DNA from: Spongiivirga citrea
Lineage (GTDB): Bacteria > Bacteroidota > Bacteroidia > Flavobacteriales > Flavobacteriaceae
Reading direction: 5' to 3'
Length of the DNA stretch: 64,000 bases
Assembly (NCBI RefSeq): GCF_010671565.1
Contig: NZ_JAABOQ010000007.1
Location: forward strand, 124,001-188,000
This document shows, one piece after another, positions 25,480-34,054 of this stretch (its first letter is position 1; every line of letters starts with the position of its first letter). The notes beneath the pieces are model-generated. The model ran no database searches. It had not been told where the DNA came from and worked only from the letters and a program-made list of their open reading frames with translations. Both the position numbers and the translations under genes were made by a program.

Positions 25480-25544
25480 TTCTATTTAGATTGAGATGTG
25501 ACATAATAGGTCTTCCCGAAAACCGGGCATTGCTCTAACAATGA

Positions 25545-26117
25545 TTATTCAATTAATGTTTTGGTATGTTCATTTAGCTTTTCCACTTTTTCTTCAAAAT
25601 CACCTTTGATAGTTTTTCTAAAAAGGTTTAAATTCTGAACGAGATCATCAATTTTTTCAGGAATAACCTCTTCGAAAAACTGTCTTAACCGTTTTGCTGT
25701 TGTTGGTGATTGTCCATTAGTAGATATCGCAATCTTCACGTTTCCTTTTGTTACAATCCCGCCCATATAAAAATCACAATAGGGTGGGTTATCTGCTACA
25801 TTCACTAAAATATTTCGTTGCTTACAATCGTAATAGACTTGAACATTGACTTCCTCACTGTCCGTTGTTGCTATCACTAAGTACTTCCCAACCAAAAATT
25901 TTGGATCATATAAGCCAGTAATTATGGTAACGTTGTGCTTACTAGCTAAATCAATAGTACGTTTTCGATACATCGGTGCGATCATAGTTACTTGCGCATT
26001 AGGACTCGATTTCAGAAGAAAATGCAATTTTTCCTCAGCCACATTACCACCTCCGACAATAAGTACTTCTAATTTATGTAATTTCAAAAAAATTGGATAT
26101 AATTCGTTTTTACTCAT
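25545..26117 (-). CDS. Precorrin-2 dehydrogenase / sirohydrochlorin ferrochelatase (siroheme synthase)
   Basis: The 190-residue protein corresponds to the N-terminal half of CysG, or to Met8p. A Rossmann motif (IVGGGNVAEEKLHFLL) binds NAD. NVADNPPYCDFYMGGIVTKGNVKIAISTNGQSPTTAKRLR is the family signature, including the conserved catalytic Asp region. It completes siroheme by oxidation and iron insertion after the methyltransferase encoded 12 bases upstream. The C-terminal helical dimer domain is short but present. Confidence 0.9.
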   Translation of the reverse strand: MSKNELYPIFLKLHKLEVLIVGGGNVAEEKLHFLLKSSPNAQVTMIAPMYRKRTIDLASKHNVTIITGLYDPKFLVGKYLVIATTDSEEVNVQVYYDCKQRNILVNVADNPPYCDFYMGGIVTKGNVKIAISTNGQSPTTAKRLRQFFEEVIPEKIDDLVQNLNLFRKTIKGDFEEKVEKLNEHTKTLIE

Positions 26118-26129
26118 ATTATCATTCCC

Positions 26130-26912
26130 TTATGAAGTAAGTGCACTAAACTCTTTGATCAATTTTTTATGCTTATAACTGTGGATGATTTTTCGATGAT
26201 TTACTACCTCTCCAATAACAATTACAGCCGGATTACTTAATGAGCTGTGATGTACTTTTTCTTCGATATCAGCAATTGTACCAACCACCATCTCTTCGTT
26301 ATAACGAGTTCCATTTTGTATGATACCAACAGGAGTTTCTGACTTGTCATTTACAACAAATTCATTGACAATTTCACTTAGTTTGCTCATCCCCATCAGA
26401 ATTACAACAGTTGCAGTAGATTGTGCAGCTAAACGGACATCATTAGATAATTTATGATCTCTTGTGGTCCCGGTAATCACCCAAAAACTTTCGGACGTCC
26501 CGCGTTTTGTGACTGGAATATTTTGCAGCGCAGGAACTGCCAAGGATGATGAAATTCCTGGAACTAGGGCGATTTCTATTCCAAATCTAGAAGCGTATTC
26601 CATTTCTTCAGCACCACGTCCAAACACAAATGGATCACCGCCTTTCAATCTAACCACATGACCATGACTTAGTGCTCTGCTAACAATAAGTTCATTTATC
26701 TGGTCTTGCTGGTATGAATGGCAGCCTTTTCGTTTCCCGACAAAAATATGTTCAGCACTAGCGGCATAATCCAATATTTCAGTATTTACCAATGCATCAT
26801 ATAAAACGACATCGGCATCGGCTAATGCTTTCGCTCCTTTTATGGTTAATAGATCTGGATCTCCAGGTCCAGCTCCAATTAATGTTAATTTTGGATTTTT
26901 ATTTGTCTGCAT
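26130..26912 (-). CDS. cobA: Uroporphyrinogen-III C-methyltransferase
   Basis: The 260-residue protein uses two SAM molecules to make precorrin-2 for siroheme. Motifs are LIGAGPGDPDLLTIKGAKAL, VRLKGGDPFVFGRGAEEME, PGISSSLAVPA and MGMSKL. It overlaps the end of sulfite reductase by 14 bases, which suggests coupling between apo-enzyme and cofactor supply. The same precorrin-2 could feed cobalamin synthesis, but no other cobalamin genes are in the window. Confidence 0.92.
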   Translation of the reverse strand: MQTNKNPKLTLIGAGPGDPDLLTIKGAKALADADVVLYDALVNTEILDYAASAEHIFVGKRKGCHSYQQDQINELIVSRALSHGHVVRLKGGDPFVFGRGAEEMEYASRFGIEIALVPGISSSLAVPALQNIPVTKRGTSESFWVITGTTRDHKLSNDVRLAAQSTATVVILMGMSKLSEIVNEFVVNDKSETPVGIIQNGTRYNEEMVVGTIADIEEKVHHSSLSNPAVIVIGEVVNHRKIIHSYKHKKLIKEFSALTS

Positions 26913-28995
26913 GTACTAGTTCTTTTTGTCTGAAGGCATCAACTTTCGTATAAAAAGCTTGAGCGTCTTTTAAATATTTATTCGCGAAATCCTCACTTGG
27001 TTCATTTTGATTTATCTGATATACAAAATCAGAAAAACTACCTCCTAAATTGATATCGCATGTTGTCACGAACACCTCATCAAAACCGTTTACTATGCTT
27101 GCATGGGTGTTTGTTTTTTTATTTTCTGAAAGCAATAATGCTTTTGCTGTATTAACTATAGATGTATATGAATGATAAATGCTATCCGCCCATTTTTCGC
27201 TTTGTAGGGTATCTTTTGCATTGGTTATTTTTTCTTCGCTTTCAAATAGCAAGGTAGCTATAAGGTCTATCACTACACCCGCACATTCACCGACTCCTAC
27301 AGCTTTGATGTATGGTTTATCATATCCCCAATCGATAAAATCGTCTTCTGCCAAATTGGTGATATCCGATAAGGGTTTTAGTAATTCGTAAAAGTATTTC
27401 TCCGTTTTACGATCGTAATATTCTAAGAAAGTTTCATCATCATTATTCAACTCAAAATCATTAAGAATATATCGCAGCGCCTGAGGCCCTCTTTTACTTG
27501 GCACTTTTAATACCTTGTCCGCAAATCGACCTTGACCATTTCCTACAACTCCACCACCAAGTAAAATTTGTAGCGCTGGCGCAACCAACTTCCCTGACTT
27601 AATAGACATCCCCTGAAAACCAATATGAGCTATATTATGCTGACCACAAGCATTCATGCATCCACTAATTTTGATAAGTACATTTTTATTATTCAGGTAT
27701 TGCGGATATTCATCTCGCAATACTTTCTCGAGTTGAGATGCTATTCCTGTGCTACTGGCGATACCTAAATTACAAGTATCGGTTCCAGGGCAAGCAGTAA
27801 TATCGGCAGTTGAGTTGTAACCGAGTACTGTAAAGCCTAGTTCCTTTAATTCTAAATAGAAAAATGGAAGTAACTCCTCTTTCACATGACGAATCAAAAT
27901 ATTTTGACGAAGCGAAAAACGAAGCTCGTTAGCGGCATACTTTTTAATAAGATTGGCTAATTTACGTGCCTTATAAGTATAAAAATCTCCTAGTGGAACT
28001 CGAATTCCGATAGCATAAAAACCATCTTGTTTTTGTTTGATTACATTGGAATTTTTCCAAGCTTCAAACTCGCTTTCATTTTCAATATTAACTTTAGGAA
28101 TTTCTGGTTTTAAGCTAGAAAAATCGATAAAAAAATCCGAAGTAGTGATGGGATACTGATGGTTAGATAGTGCTTTCTGTTCTTCATCTACTAATTGTAA
28201 GAAAGCATCCAATCCAATATCCTTTAAAAGGAATTTCATTCTCGCTTTTTGTCTTCTATTACGCTCGCCATAGCGATCAAAGATTCGCAATATTCCTTCG
28301 GTCACAGGAATTATTCGTTCTGTTTCCAAAAAATCATAAAGTACATCTGCATGCCTTGGTTGCGATCCTAGCCCACCGCCTAACACTACTTTAAATCCGC
28401 GTTTACCATCTTTAATTTTTGCAATAAAACCCAAATCGTGTATGTAGCTAAGTGCGGTATCCTCGTCAGTTGCCGAAAATGATATTTTAAACTTTCTACC
28501 CATTTCCTGATTAACAGGATTACGCAAAAAGAATTTAAACATTGCATCTGCATACGGACTCACATCAAAAGGCTCATCAACATCAATACCGGCAGTTTCA
28601 CTTGCGGTTATATTTCTTACCGTATTACCACAAGCTTCACGAAGTGTTACATCGTCCTTTTCTAATTGTGCCCAAAGCTCAGGCGTACGATCAAGACTTA
28701 CATAGTGTATTTGAATATCTTGTCTTGTAGTGATATGCAATCGACCTGTAGAAAACTCATCTGACACATCTGATATGCGTAATAACTGATCTCCGGTAAC
28801 TTTACCAAACGGTAATTTAATACGAATCATTTGTACTCCTGGCTGTCGCTGTCCGTAAACCCCTCTTGCCAGTCGAAGACTCCGAAACTTTTCTTCATCT
28901 ACTTTACCGTCTTTGAAGAGCGCAATTTTCTTTTCTAATTCAACGATGTCTTTTTCGACAACAGGATTTTCTATTTCAGTTCTAAAGCTTTGCAT
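26899..28995 (-). CDS. Ferredoxin-type sulfite reductase with C-terminal HEPN-like extension
   Basis: The 698-residue protein is a siroheme/[4Fe-4S] nitrite/sulfite reductase. Duplicated ferrodoxin-like repeats occupy about 20-560. The cluster cysteines lie in TACPGTDTCNLG (about 400) and SGCMNACGQH (about 445). Neighbouring siroheme, ferredoxin reductase and transsulfuration genes favour sulfite over nitrite. After about residue 565 a helical extension (LQSEKWADSIYHSYTSIVNTAKALLL) resembles a HEPN domain. The role of this extension is unclear. Sulfate-activation genes (cysD, cysN, cysH) are absent from the window. Confidence 0.85.
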   Translation of the reverse strand: MQSFRTEIENPVVEKDIVELEKKIALFKDGKVDEEKFRSLRLARGVYGQRQPGVQMIRIKLPFGKVTGDQLLRISDVSDEFSTGRLHITTRQDIQIHYVSLDRTPELWAQLEKDDVTLREACGNTVRNITASETAGIDVDEPFDVSPYADAMFKFFLRNPVNQEMGRKFKISFSATDEDTALSYIHDLGFIAKIKDGKRGFKVVLGGGLGSQPRHADVLYDFLETERIIPVTEGILRIFDRYGERNRRQKARMKFLLKDIGLDAFLQLVDEEQKALSNHQYPITTSDFFIDFSSLKPEIPKVNIENESEFEAWKNSNVIKQKQDGFYAIGIRVPLGDFYTYKARKLANLIKKYAANELRFSLRQNILIRHVKEELLPFFYLELKELGFTVLGYNSTADITACPGTDTCNLGIASSTGIASQLEKVLRDEYPQYLNNKNVLIKISGCMNACGQHNIAHIGFQGMSIKSGKLVAPALQILLGGGVVGNGQGRFADKVLKVPSKRGPQALRYILNDFELNNDDETFLEYYDRKTEKYFYELLKPLSDITNLAEDDFIDWGYDKPYIKAVGVGECAGVVIDLIATLLFESEEKITNAKDTLQSEKWADSIYHSYTSIVNTAKALLLSENKKTNTHASIVNGFDEVFVTTCDINLGGSFSDFVYQINQNEPSEDFANKYLKDAQAFYTKVDAFRQKELVHADK

Positions 28996-29147
28996 AATTT
29001 ATTATTCTACTAAATCTATGGATTATTAGAATTATTGACGAATGTAAGTCTATTATTCTTTTATTTGGTATTGTTTACATTAATTTAACTATTCTATAGG
29101 TTAAGTAGGATATTGTAACATTCTAAATTATACTTTTTCTTATTCTA

Positions 29148-29729
29148 CTACTTTATTTTGGTTGCAATGATTACCCCCGTTGACCAATTTAGCTTTGTAA
29201 GGGTGATATCATTCCGTTCTTCTAAAGAGCTTATGAGTCTGGAAGCTTTACTTGCATGACCGTTGGGCCAATTAGGCTGTCGATTCATATCATCAATTAC
29301 ATAAAACCCTCCCCCGTTCAGTAAGTTCATTGTCTCATCAATCTCACTGTATTTGCCAGGCCAAGAATCAGCAAAAATAAGATCGAACTTTGATCCTTTA
29401 TAACCCTTAATCCAATCAGATCCATCTGCACAGACAATCTCAACTCGCTTATCTGCACCAAAATTCTGCTCTGCAATCTCAACAAGTTTAGGGTCATTAT
29501 CCACTGAAATTATATAAGAATCAGCGCCTAGTCCATCAATCATCCACATTAAAGATAAACCAATACCAGTGCCTAATTCTAAAAACCTACCACTAGGTTT
29601 TGAGCTGATCAATGTTTTCAATAATGTTCCGATATACTTATCAGAGGTCATGTTAAATCCTATTTCTTTTGATCTCACCAAAAGAGAATCATAGATTTTT
29701 GGAATATCTCTTATATCGCTATCTTTCAT
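29148..29729 (-). CDS. Class I SAM-dependent methyltransferase
   Basis: The 193-residue protein has a Rossmann methyltransferase core. Motif I is FLELGTGIGLSLMW, followed by IISVDNDPKLVEIAEQNFG (acidic loop), VEIVCADGSDW and LIFADSWPGKYSEIDE, resembling O-methyltransferases of the MTF24 type. It overlaps the end of the preceding transsulfuration gene by 11 bases, so the two are likely coexpressed. The substrate is unknown. Its place in a SAM-regulated sulfur operon may only reflect a need for methyl cycling. A 152-base gap follows before sulfite reductase. Confidence 0.75.
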   Translation of the reverse strand: MKDSDIRDIPKIYDSLLVRSKEIGFNMTSDKYIGTLLKTLISSKPSGRFLELGTGIGLSLMWMIDGLGADSYIISVDNDPKLVEIAEQNFGADKRVEIVCADGSDWIKGYKGSKFDLIFADSWPGKYSEIDETMNLLNGGGFYVIDDMNRQPNWPNGHASKASRLISSLEERNDITLTKLNWSTGVIIATKIK

Positions 29730-30885
29730 TTATTAAAGCTTGTTTTAAATCCGCCACCAAATCTTCTACACTCTCTAAGCCTAATGATATTCGCACCATA
29801 CCATCCGTAATACCCACTTGCTCCCTATCTTCAACACTTAATTTACTATGTGTAGTCGATGCTGGATGGGTAACAATGGTGCGCGTGTCTCCCAAATTAG
29901 CTGAAAGTGAACAAAGCTTAATGGCATTTAAAAACTTTCTACCAGCATCTATCCCTCCTTTCACTTCAAAAGAAACAATGTTTCCGCCCAATTTCATTTG
30001 TTTTTTGGCAATTTCATACTGCGGATGCGATTTTAAAAATGGATATTTTACCCAGTTGACCTGCTCATGTGTTTCTAAAAATTCAGCTACTTTCAACGCA
30101 TTCTCGCAATGTCTATCTACCCGGATTGCCAGTGTCTCTAAACTTTTTGAAAGTACCCATGCATTAAAAGGTGATAATGCTGGGCCTGTATTTCTTGAAA
30201 ACAGATAAATTTCACGTATCAAATCGGCTTTACCGACTGTTACTCCGCCTAATACTCTGCCTTGACCGTCGATTAATTTAGTCGCCGAATGTATCACCAA
30301 ATCAGCCCCAAACTTAATCGGATTCTGTAAATAAGGAGTGGCAAAGCAATTATCGATAATCAAAATAAGATCATGTTTTTTTGCAATTGCACCCAGCTTT
30401 TCCAAATCTAATATGTCAACACCTGGATTTGTCGGAGATTCTGCATAAATGACCTTTGTATTTGGTGTGATCAACGATTCAACTGTGTCTACCTCATCAA
30501 TTTTGAAATAACTAGTAGTAATATTCCATTTAGGCAAAAATTTGGTAAATAAGGTATGCGTAGAACCAAAAACCGATCGAGCGGAAACAATATGATCCCC
30601 ACTATCTAACAACGCAGCAAAAGTCGAAAATACAGCGGACATGCCTGTTGCAAATGCATAGCCCGCTTCAGCTTCTTCCATTTTACAAATTTTTTCGACA
30701 AACTCTGACGTATTCGGGTTTGTAAAGCGACTATAAATATTTCGCTGTTTTTCTTCACTAAATGAAGCGCGCATATCTTCCGCATCTTCAAATACAAAAC
30801 TGGAGGTTAAGTATAATGGGCTGGAATGCTCCTGGAAATCGGTACGATCTATTTGTGTGCGAATTGCTTCTGTTTCGAAGTTCAT
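29719..30885 (-). CDS. Transsulfuration PLP enzyme (O-succinyl/acetylhomoserine sulfhydrylase or cystathionine gamma-synthase)
   Basis: The 388-residue Cys/Met metabolism PLP enzyme has the PLP lysine in HSATKLIDGQGRVLGG, and YAFATGMSAVFSTFAALL and SLGLESVEDLVADL. The GQGRVLGG loop is MetZ-like (O-succinylhomoserine sulfhydrylase) rather than MetY-like. It is the second such enzyme in the operon besides metY (32372-33664), so homocysteine may be formed by two enzymes with different acyl donors, or this one may make cystathionine. It starts 9 bases after the OsmC gene. Confidence 0.82.
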   Translation of the reverse strand: MNFETEAIRTQIDRTDFQEHSSPLYLTSSFVFEDAEDMRASFSEEKQRNIYSRFTNPNTSEFVEKICKMEEAEAGYAFATGMSAVFSTFAALLDSGDHIVSARSVFGSTHTLFTKFLPKWNITTSYFKIDEVDTVESLITPNTKVIYAESPTNPGVDILDLEKLGAIAKKHDLILIIDNCFATPYLQNPIKFGADLVIHSATKLIDGQGRVLGGVTVGKADLIREIYLFSRNTGPALSPFNAWVLSKSLETLAIRVDRHCENALKVAEFLETHEQVNWVKYPFLKSHPQYEIAKKQMKLGGNIVSFEVKGGIDAGRKFLNAIKLCSLSANLGDTRTIVTHPASTTHSKLSVEDREQVGITDGMVRISLGLESVEDLVADLKQALINER

Positions 30886-30894
30886 TATTGGTTT

Positions 30895-31314
30895 TTATAC
30901 TTCTTTTCCGTTTAAAACTACTTTGTAGTGAATGGTTACCCCAGGTTCCATTGTTTTTGAAACCGAGCAGTATTTATCAAATGATAATGCTGCAGCACGT
31001 TGCGCTTTTTCTGGTGCGATATCACCTTCTAAGGAAATAGTAACATGAATATCTTTAAATGGTTTCGCTCCATCAATCTCAACTCGATCTCCACTAACCT
31101 CAGCCTTATAAGAGGTAATTTGCTGTCGTTGTTTTTTTAAGATCGCTACCACATCAATCGCACTACAACCGGCAACACCCATTAACAATAACTCCATCGG
31201 ACTAGCGCCTTTTGGATTGTCTACACTGCTATTATCAATATGAACTTGGTCACCTCGCCCATTTATCGCTACAAAATGGAAATCTTCACTCTTTCGTTCT
31301 AAACTTATTTTCAT
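30895..31314 (-). CDS. OsmC/Ohr-family protein
   Basis: The 139-residue OsmC-like protein carries the two redox cysteines of the family, one in GVAGCSAIDVVAIL and one in FDKYCSVSKTME. OsmC and Ohr proteins reduce organic hydroperoxides with thiols. The YhfA-like subgroup has uncertain activity. It lies between metX and the transsulfuration enzyme with gaps of 23 and 9 bases, so it is coexpressed with homocysteine synthesis. It may handle sulfur-centred oxidants or persulfides there, which is inference only. Confidence 0.85.
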   Translation of the reverse strand: MKISLERKSEDFHFVAINGRGDQVHIDNSSVDNPKGASPMELLLMGVAGCSAIDVVAILKKQRQQITSYKAEVSGDRVEIDGAKPFKDIHVTISLEGDIAPEKAQRAAALSFDKYCSVSKTMEPGVTIHYKVVLNGKEV

Positions 31315-31337
31315 TTTCTAATTTCTTTAATGATTCA

Positions 31338-32321
31338 TCAAGGCGAAACTAGTTGTTTATTGAATACATTTTTCAATAATTTTTCTAACTGTCCAAACTC
31401 AATTAAGAATGCATCATGACCATGAATGGATTTAATTTCATAATAAAACACATTTGATTTTACCGTTGATAATTCTTCTACAGTTTCTTTATTCTCTTGT
31501 GCAGTAAAAAACAAATCTGAATCCACTCCAACTAGATGAATATTCGCCTCAATCTTTGACGCTACTTCCAAGAATTCATTTCGCTCTCTTGTAATATCGA
31601 TGCTGCTTAATAGTTGATTCAATAGTTTATATGACGCTAATTGAAAACGGTCTTTCAGTTTTTTGCCATGGTGCAACAACCAACTTTCAATATTAAAAAT
31701 ACCGAGTTCATTATTGATCGTTCTGTTGAACCTACCTTTAAACGAATCGGGAGTTCGGTAGCACAACATCGCTTGAATTCGTGCATCATGAACTGGATTT
31801 GAAGAATTATTTAGAATCAAATCTTGTAATAAGGTATTCGCCAGCATCCAATCAGATGATTTCCAATCTGACGCAATTGGAATCAAATTCTCAATCAAAA
31901 TGGGATTTAGTGCAGCTAACTCCCAGGCGATTCCACCACCTACAGATCCACCGATGCAGGCAAATAATGAGTTTATCTTCAATTGCTTCAAACCTAAATT
32001 AAAAATTTGAGCAACATCTCTAGCCTTAAAATTTTTGTAGTTCTCAACAAGAAATCCATCAAAACCATTTCCGGGAATATTAAATGCTAAAACCGTATAA
32101 ACAGTCGTATCAATTAGCTTATCATATCCAATCAACTCATTCCACCAACCTTGTTCACCAATAACCTCAGAATTTCCAGTTAGCGCATGATTTACTAATA
32201 CAACAGGAGCGCTGCCAAGTGTTGGTCCAAAAACCTGATATGAAAGTGGAATTGTATTATATACCGCTCCGCTTTCAGTTTGGAAATTGGTGATTTTGAT
32301 ATGTTGTAGTTCGTTTTTCAT
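31338..32321 (-). CDS. metX: Homoserine O-acetyltransferase-like alpha/beta hydrolase
   Basis: This 327-residue alpha/beta-hydrolase fold protein activates homoserine with acetyl-CoA. The MetX-type start VLVNHALTGNSEV, the nucleophile elbow CIGGSVGGGIAWELA (GGSMGG in most MetX) and the C-terminal SIHGHDAFLIE with the catalytic His are visible. It is shorter than typical MetX (about 350-380 residues), with an abbreviated lid, as in other flavobacterial versions. It lies directly downstream of metY, the enzyme that uses O-acetylhomoserine. Confidence 0.85.
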   Translation of the reverse strand: MKNELQHIKITNFQTESGAVYNTIPLSYQVFGPTLGSAPVVLVNHALTGNSEVIGEQGWWNELIGYDKLIDTTVYTVLAFNIPGNGFDGFLVENYKNFKARDVAQIFNLGLKQLKINSLFACIGGSVGGGIAWELAALNPILIENLIPIASDWKSSDWMLANTLLQDLILNNSSNPVHDARIQAMLCYRTPDSFKGRFNRTINNELGIFNIESWLLHHGKKLKDRFQLASYKLLNQLLSSIDITRERNEFLEVASKIEANIHLVGVDSDLFFTAQENKETVEELSTVKSNVFYYEIKSIHGHDAFLIEFGQLEKLLKNVFNKQLVSP

Positions 32322-32336
32322 TTTATCGAAGGTCAG

Positions 32337-32361
32337 ACCTCTCGACTGCGCTCGAGGTGAC
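32337..32361 (-). repeat. Dispersed palindromic repeat between metY and metX
   Basis: This 25-base sequence lies in the 50-base spacer between metY and metX. It matches the sequence inside metH2 at 20603-20627 except at two positions. It is an imperfect hairpin (ACCT-TCGA with TCGA-GGT) with no T-run, so it is not a terminator. It may be a mobile or repetitive intergenic unit. Confidence 0.65.
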
Positions 32362-32371
32362 AGTGGTTTTC

Positions 32372-33664
32372 TTAGGTCAATACCTTTTTATCAATTTGGG
32401 CAAATGCTTCTTTAAGGTCAGCTTTTAAATCAGAGATATCTTCTAAACCCACTGAAAGACGAATCAGATCTTTAGTTACACCTGTAGACTCTTGTGCTGC
32501 TTCATCTAATTGTTGATGTGTGGTACTCGCTGGGTGAATGATTAGCGATTTGGTATCTCCAATATTCGCTAGTAATGAGAAAACTTTGGTTTCATCTGCT
32601 ACCGTTTTAGCAGATTCAAATCCACCTTTCACACCGAAAGTCACAATTCCACTTTGTCCTTTAGGCAGGTATTGGTTAGCAAGATCGTTATAAGCACTTG
32701 TTTTTAATCCAGGATAATTAACCCAAGCTACTTCATCTTGTTCTTGTAACCATTCCGCTAGCGCTAAGGCATTTTCGCTATGCTTTTTCACACGTACTTC
32801 TAAAGTCTCTAGACCTTGAATAATCTGGAAAGCATTAAACGGACTTAAAGCTGCTCCGTGATCACGAAGTCCTTCAATACGAACTTTTGCAATAAATGCG
32901 GCTGGCCCTAAAGCATCATGATATACCAAGCCGTGATAACCAGCAGAAGGCTCCGTAAACTCAGGAAATTTACCATTTGACCAATCAAAGGTTCCAGCGT
33001 CAATAATGGCTCCACCTAAAGCAGTACCGTTTCCATTGATATACTTCGTTAGGGAATGTATAATAATGTTAGCACCATGTTCTATTGGATTTAATAATGC
33101 CGGTGTGGCAACGGTATTATCAACTATTAGCGGCACTTTAAACGCTTTTGCCTCATTAGAAATTGCCTTTATGTCCAGTACATCCAGTTTTGGATTTCCT
33201 AAAGATTCAATAAAAAATGCTCTTGTATTTTCCTGAACGGCTTTTTCAAAATTTGAAGGGTCGGAAGGATCAACAAAAGTTGTAGTAATCCCTAAACGTG
33301 GTAAGGTTACGCTTAACAAATTATAGGTCCCCCCATACAAACTATTAGAGGCTACAATATGATCTCCAACTTTTAAAAGCACCAAAAGCGCTGTTGAAAT
33401 AGCCGCCGTACCAGATGCAGTTACTACCGAAGCAATACCACCTTCGAGTGCAGCTAAACGCTGCTCTAAAACATCATTGGTAGGATTGTTAAGCCGAGTA
33501 TAAATATAACCAGGCTGTGATAGATTAAACAAATTTGCTGCATGATCGGCATTGTCAAAAACATAGGCAGTACTTTGGTAAAGAGGCACCGCTCTTGTTC
33601 CTCCGTTTTTTGTTACATCGTGTCCTGCATGCAAGGCGTTGGTTGAAAATTTTTGTGTACTCAT
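32372..33664 (-). CDS. metY: O-acetylhomoserine sulfhydrylase (homocysteine synthase)
   Basis: The 430-residue enzyme makes homocysteine from O-acetylhomoserine and sulfide. The length, the start FSTNALHAGHDVTKNGGTRAVPLYQSTAYVF, the PLP lysine in HSLTKYINGNGTALGG and the TTHQQLDEAAQ segment are MetY-type. It is the first gene behind the SAM-I riboswitch at 33773-33874 and heads an operon that also supplies the activated homoserine (metX) and sulfide (sulfite reductase). Confidence 0.92.
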   Translation of the reverse strand: MSTQKFSTNALHAGHDVTKNGGTRAVPLYQSTAYVFDNADHAANLFNLSQPGYIYTRLNNPTNDVLEQRLAALEGGIASVVTASGTAAISTALLVLLKVGDHIVASNSLYGGTYNLLSVTLPRLGITTTFVDPSDPSNFEKAVQENTRAFFIESLGNPKLDVLDIKAISNEAKAFKVPLIVDNTVATPALLNPIEHGANIIIHSLTKYINGNGTALGGAIIDAGTFDWSNGKFPEFTEPSAGYHGLVYHDALGPAAFIAKVRIEGLRDHGAALSPFNAFQIIQGLETLEVRVKKHSENALALAEWLQEQDEVAWVNYPGLKTSAYNDLANQYLPKGQSGIVTFGVKGGFESAKTVADETKVFSLLANIGDTKSLIIHPASTTHQQLDEAAQESTGVTKDLIRLSVGLEDISDLKADLKEAFAQIDKKVLT

Positions 33665-33772
33665 TTTTCTTTACTTTTTAAATTAATAAATAGTCAAAAC
33701 ACACCTATTTAAGTGTACTTAATAGAAAAATGTTATAAGAAAATAGCAATCACCGAAAGGCAATTACGTTTG

Positions 33773-33874
33773 GTTATCTATCCGATGCTTCGGTAGAATT
33801 TAGCACCTTCTCCATTTAGAATGAAGGGTTGCTAAGGCTTCACAGGGTCTATTCCCTCAGCCTTTCTTGATAAC
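33773..33874 (-). promoter_or_regulatory. SAM-I (S-box) riboswitch upstream of metY
   Basis: The minus strand has GAGGGAATAGACCC, AAGCCTTAGCAACC and GAAGGTGCTAAATTC. P1 is formed by GTTATC (33874-33869) with GATAAC (33778-33773), and a P4-like hairpin CCGA/TCGG is visible. It is close in sequence to the riboswitch at 24138-24237. Downstream, AATTGCC/GGTGATT (33768-33751) forms a small hairpin followed by a T-rich stretch, a possible weak terminator platform. A near-consensus -7 box (AATATTTG) lies at 33947-33940. Confidence 0.9.
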
Positions 33875-33970
33875 ATTTCAATATGTATTTGAACTTTACT
33901 CGATAATCGAGATTTAACTCCCGACTTATCTTACTGATACAAATATTCAGTTATAAATTTCTAAAATCCT

Positions 33971-34006
33971 AATTGGCATCCTTAAAAAACTCTAAGAATG
34001 CCAATT
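33971..34006 (-). terminator. Hairpin terminator region downstream of metK
   Basis: AATTGGCATCCTTA (33971-33984) pairs with TAAGAATGCCAATT (33993-34006), 14 positions with one mismatch. A second imperfect hairpin lies between it and the metK stop codon (GATTCTC with GAGAAT around 34014-34045). Together they separate metK from the metY riboswitch. The T-run after the stem on the minus strand is weak (GGATTTTAG). Confidence 0.6.
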
Positions 34007-34054
34007 ATTCACAGATTCTCAAAATATCTTTATAAAAATGAGAATAATCTACTA

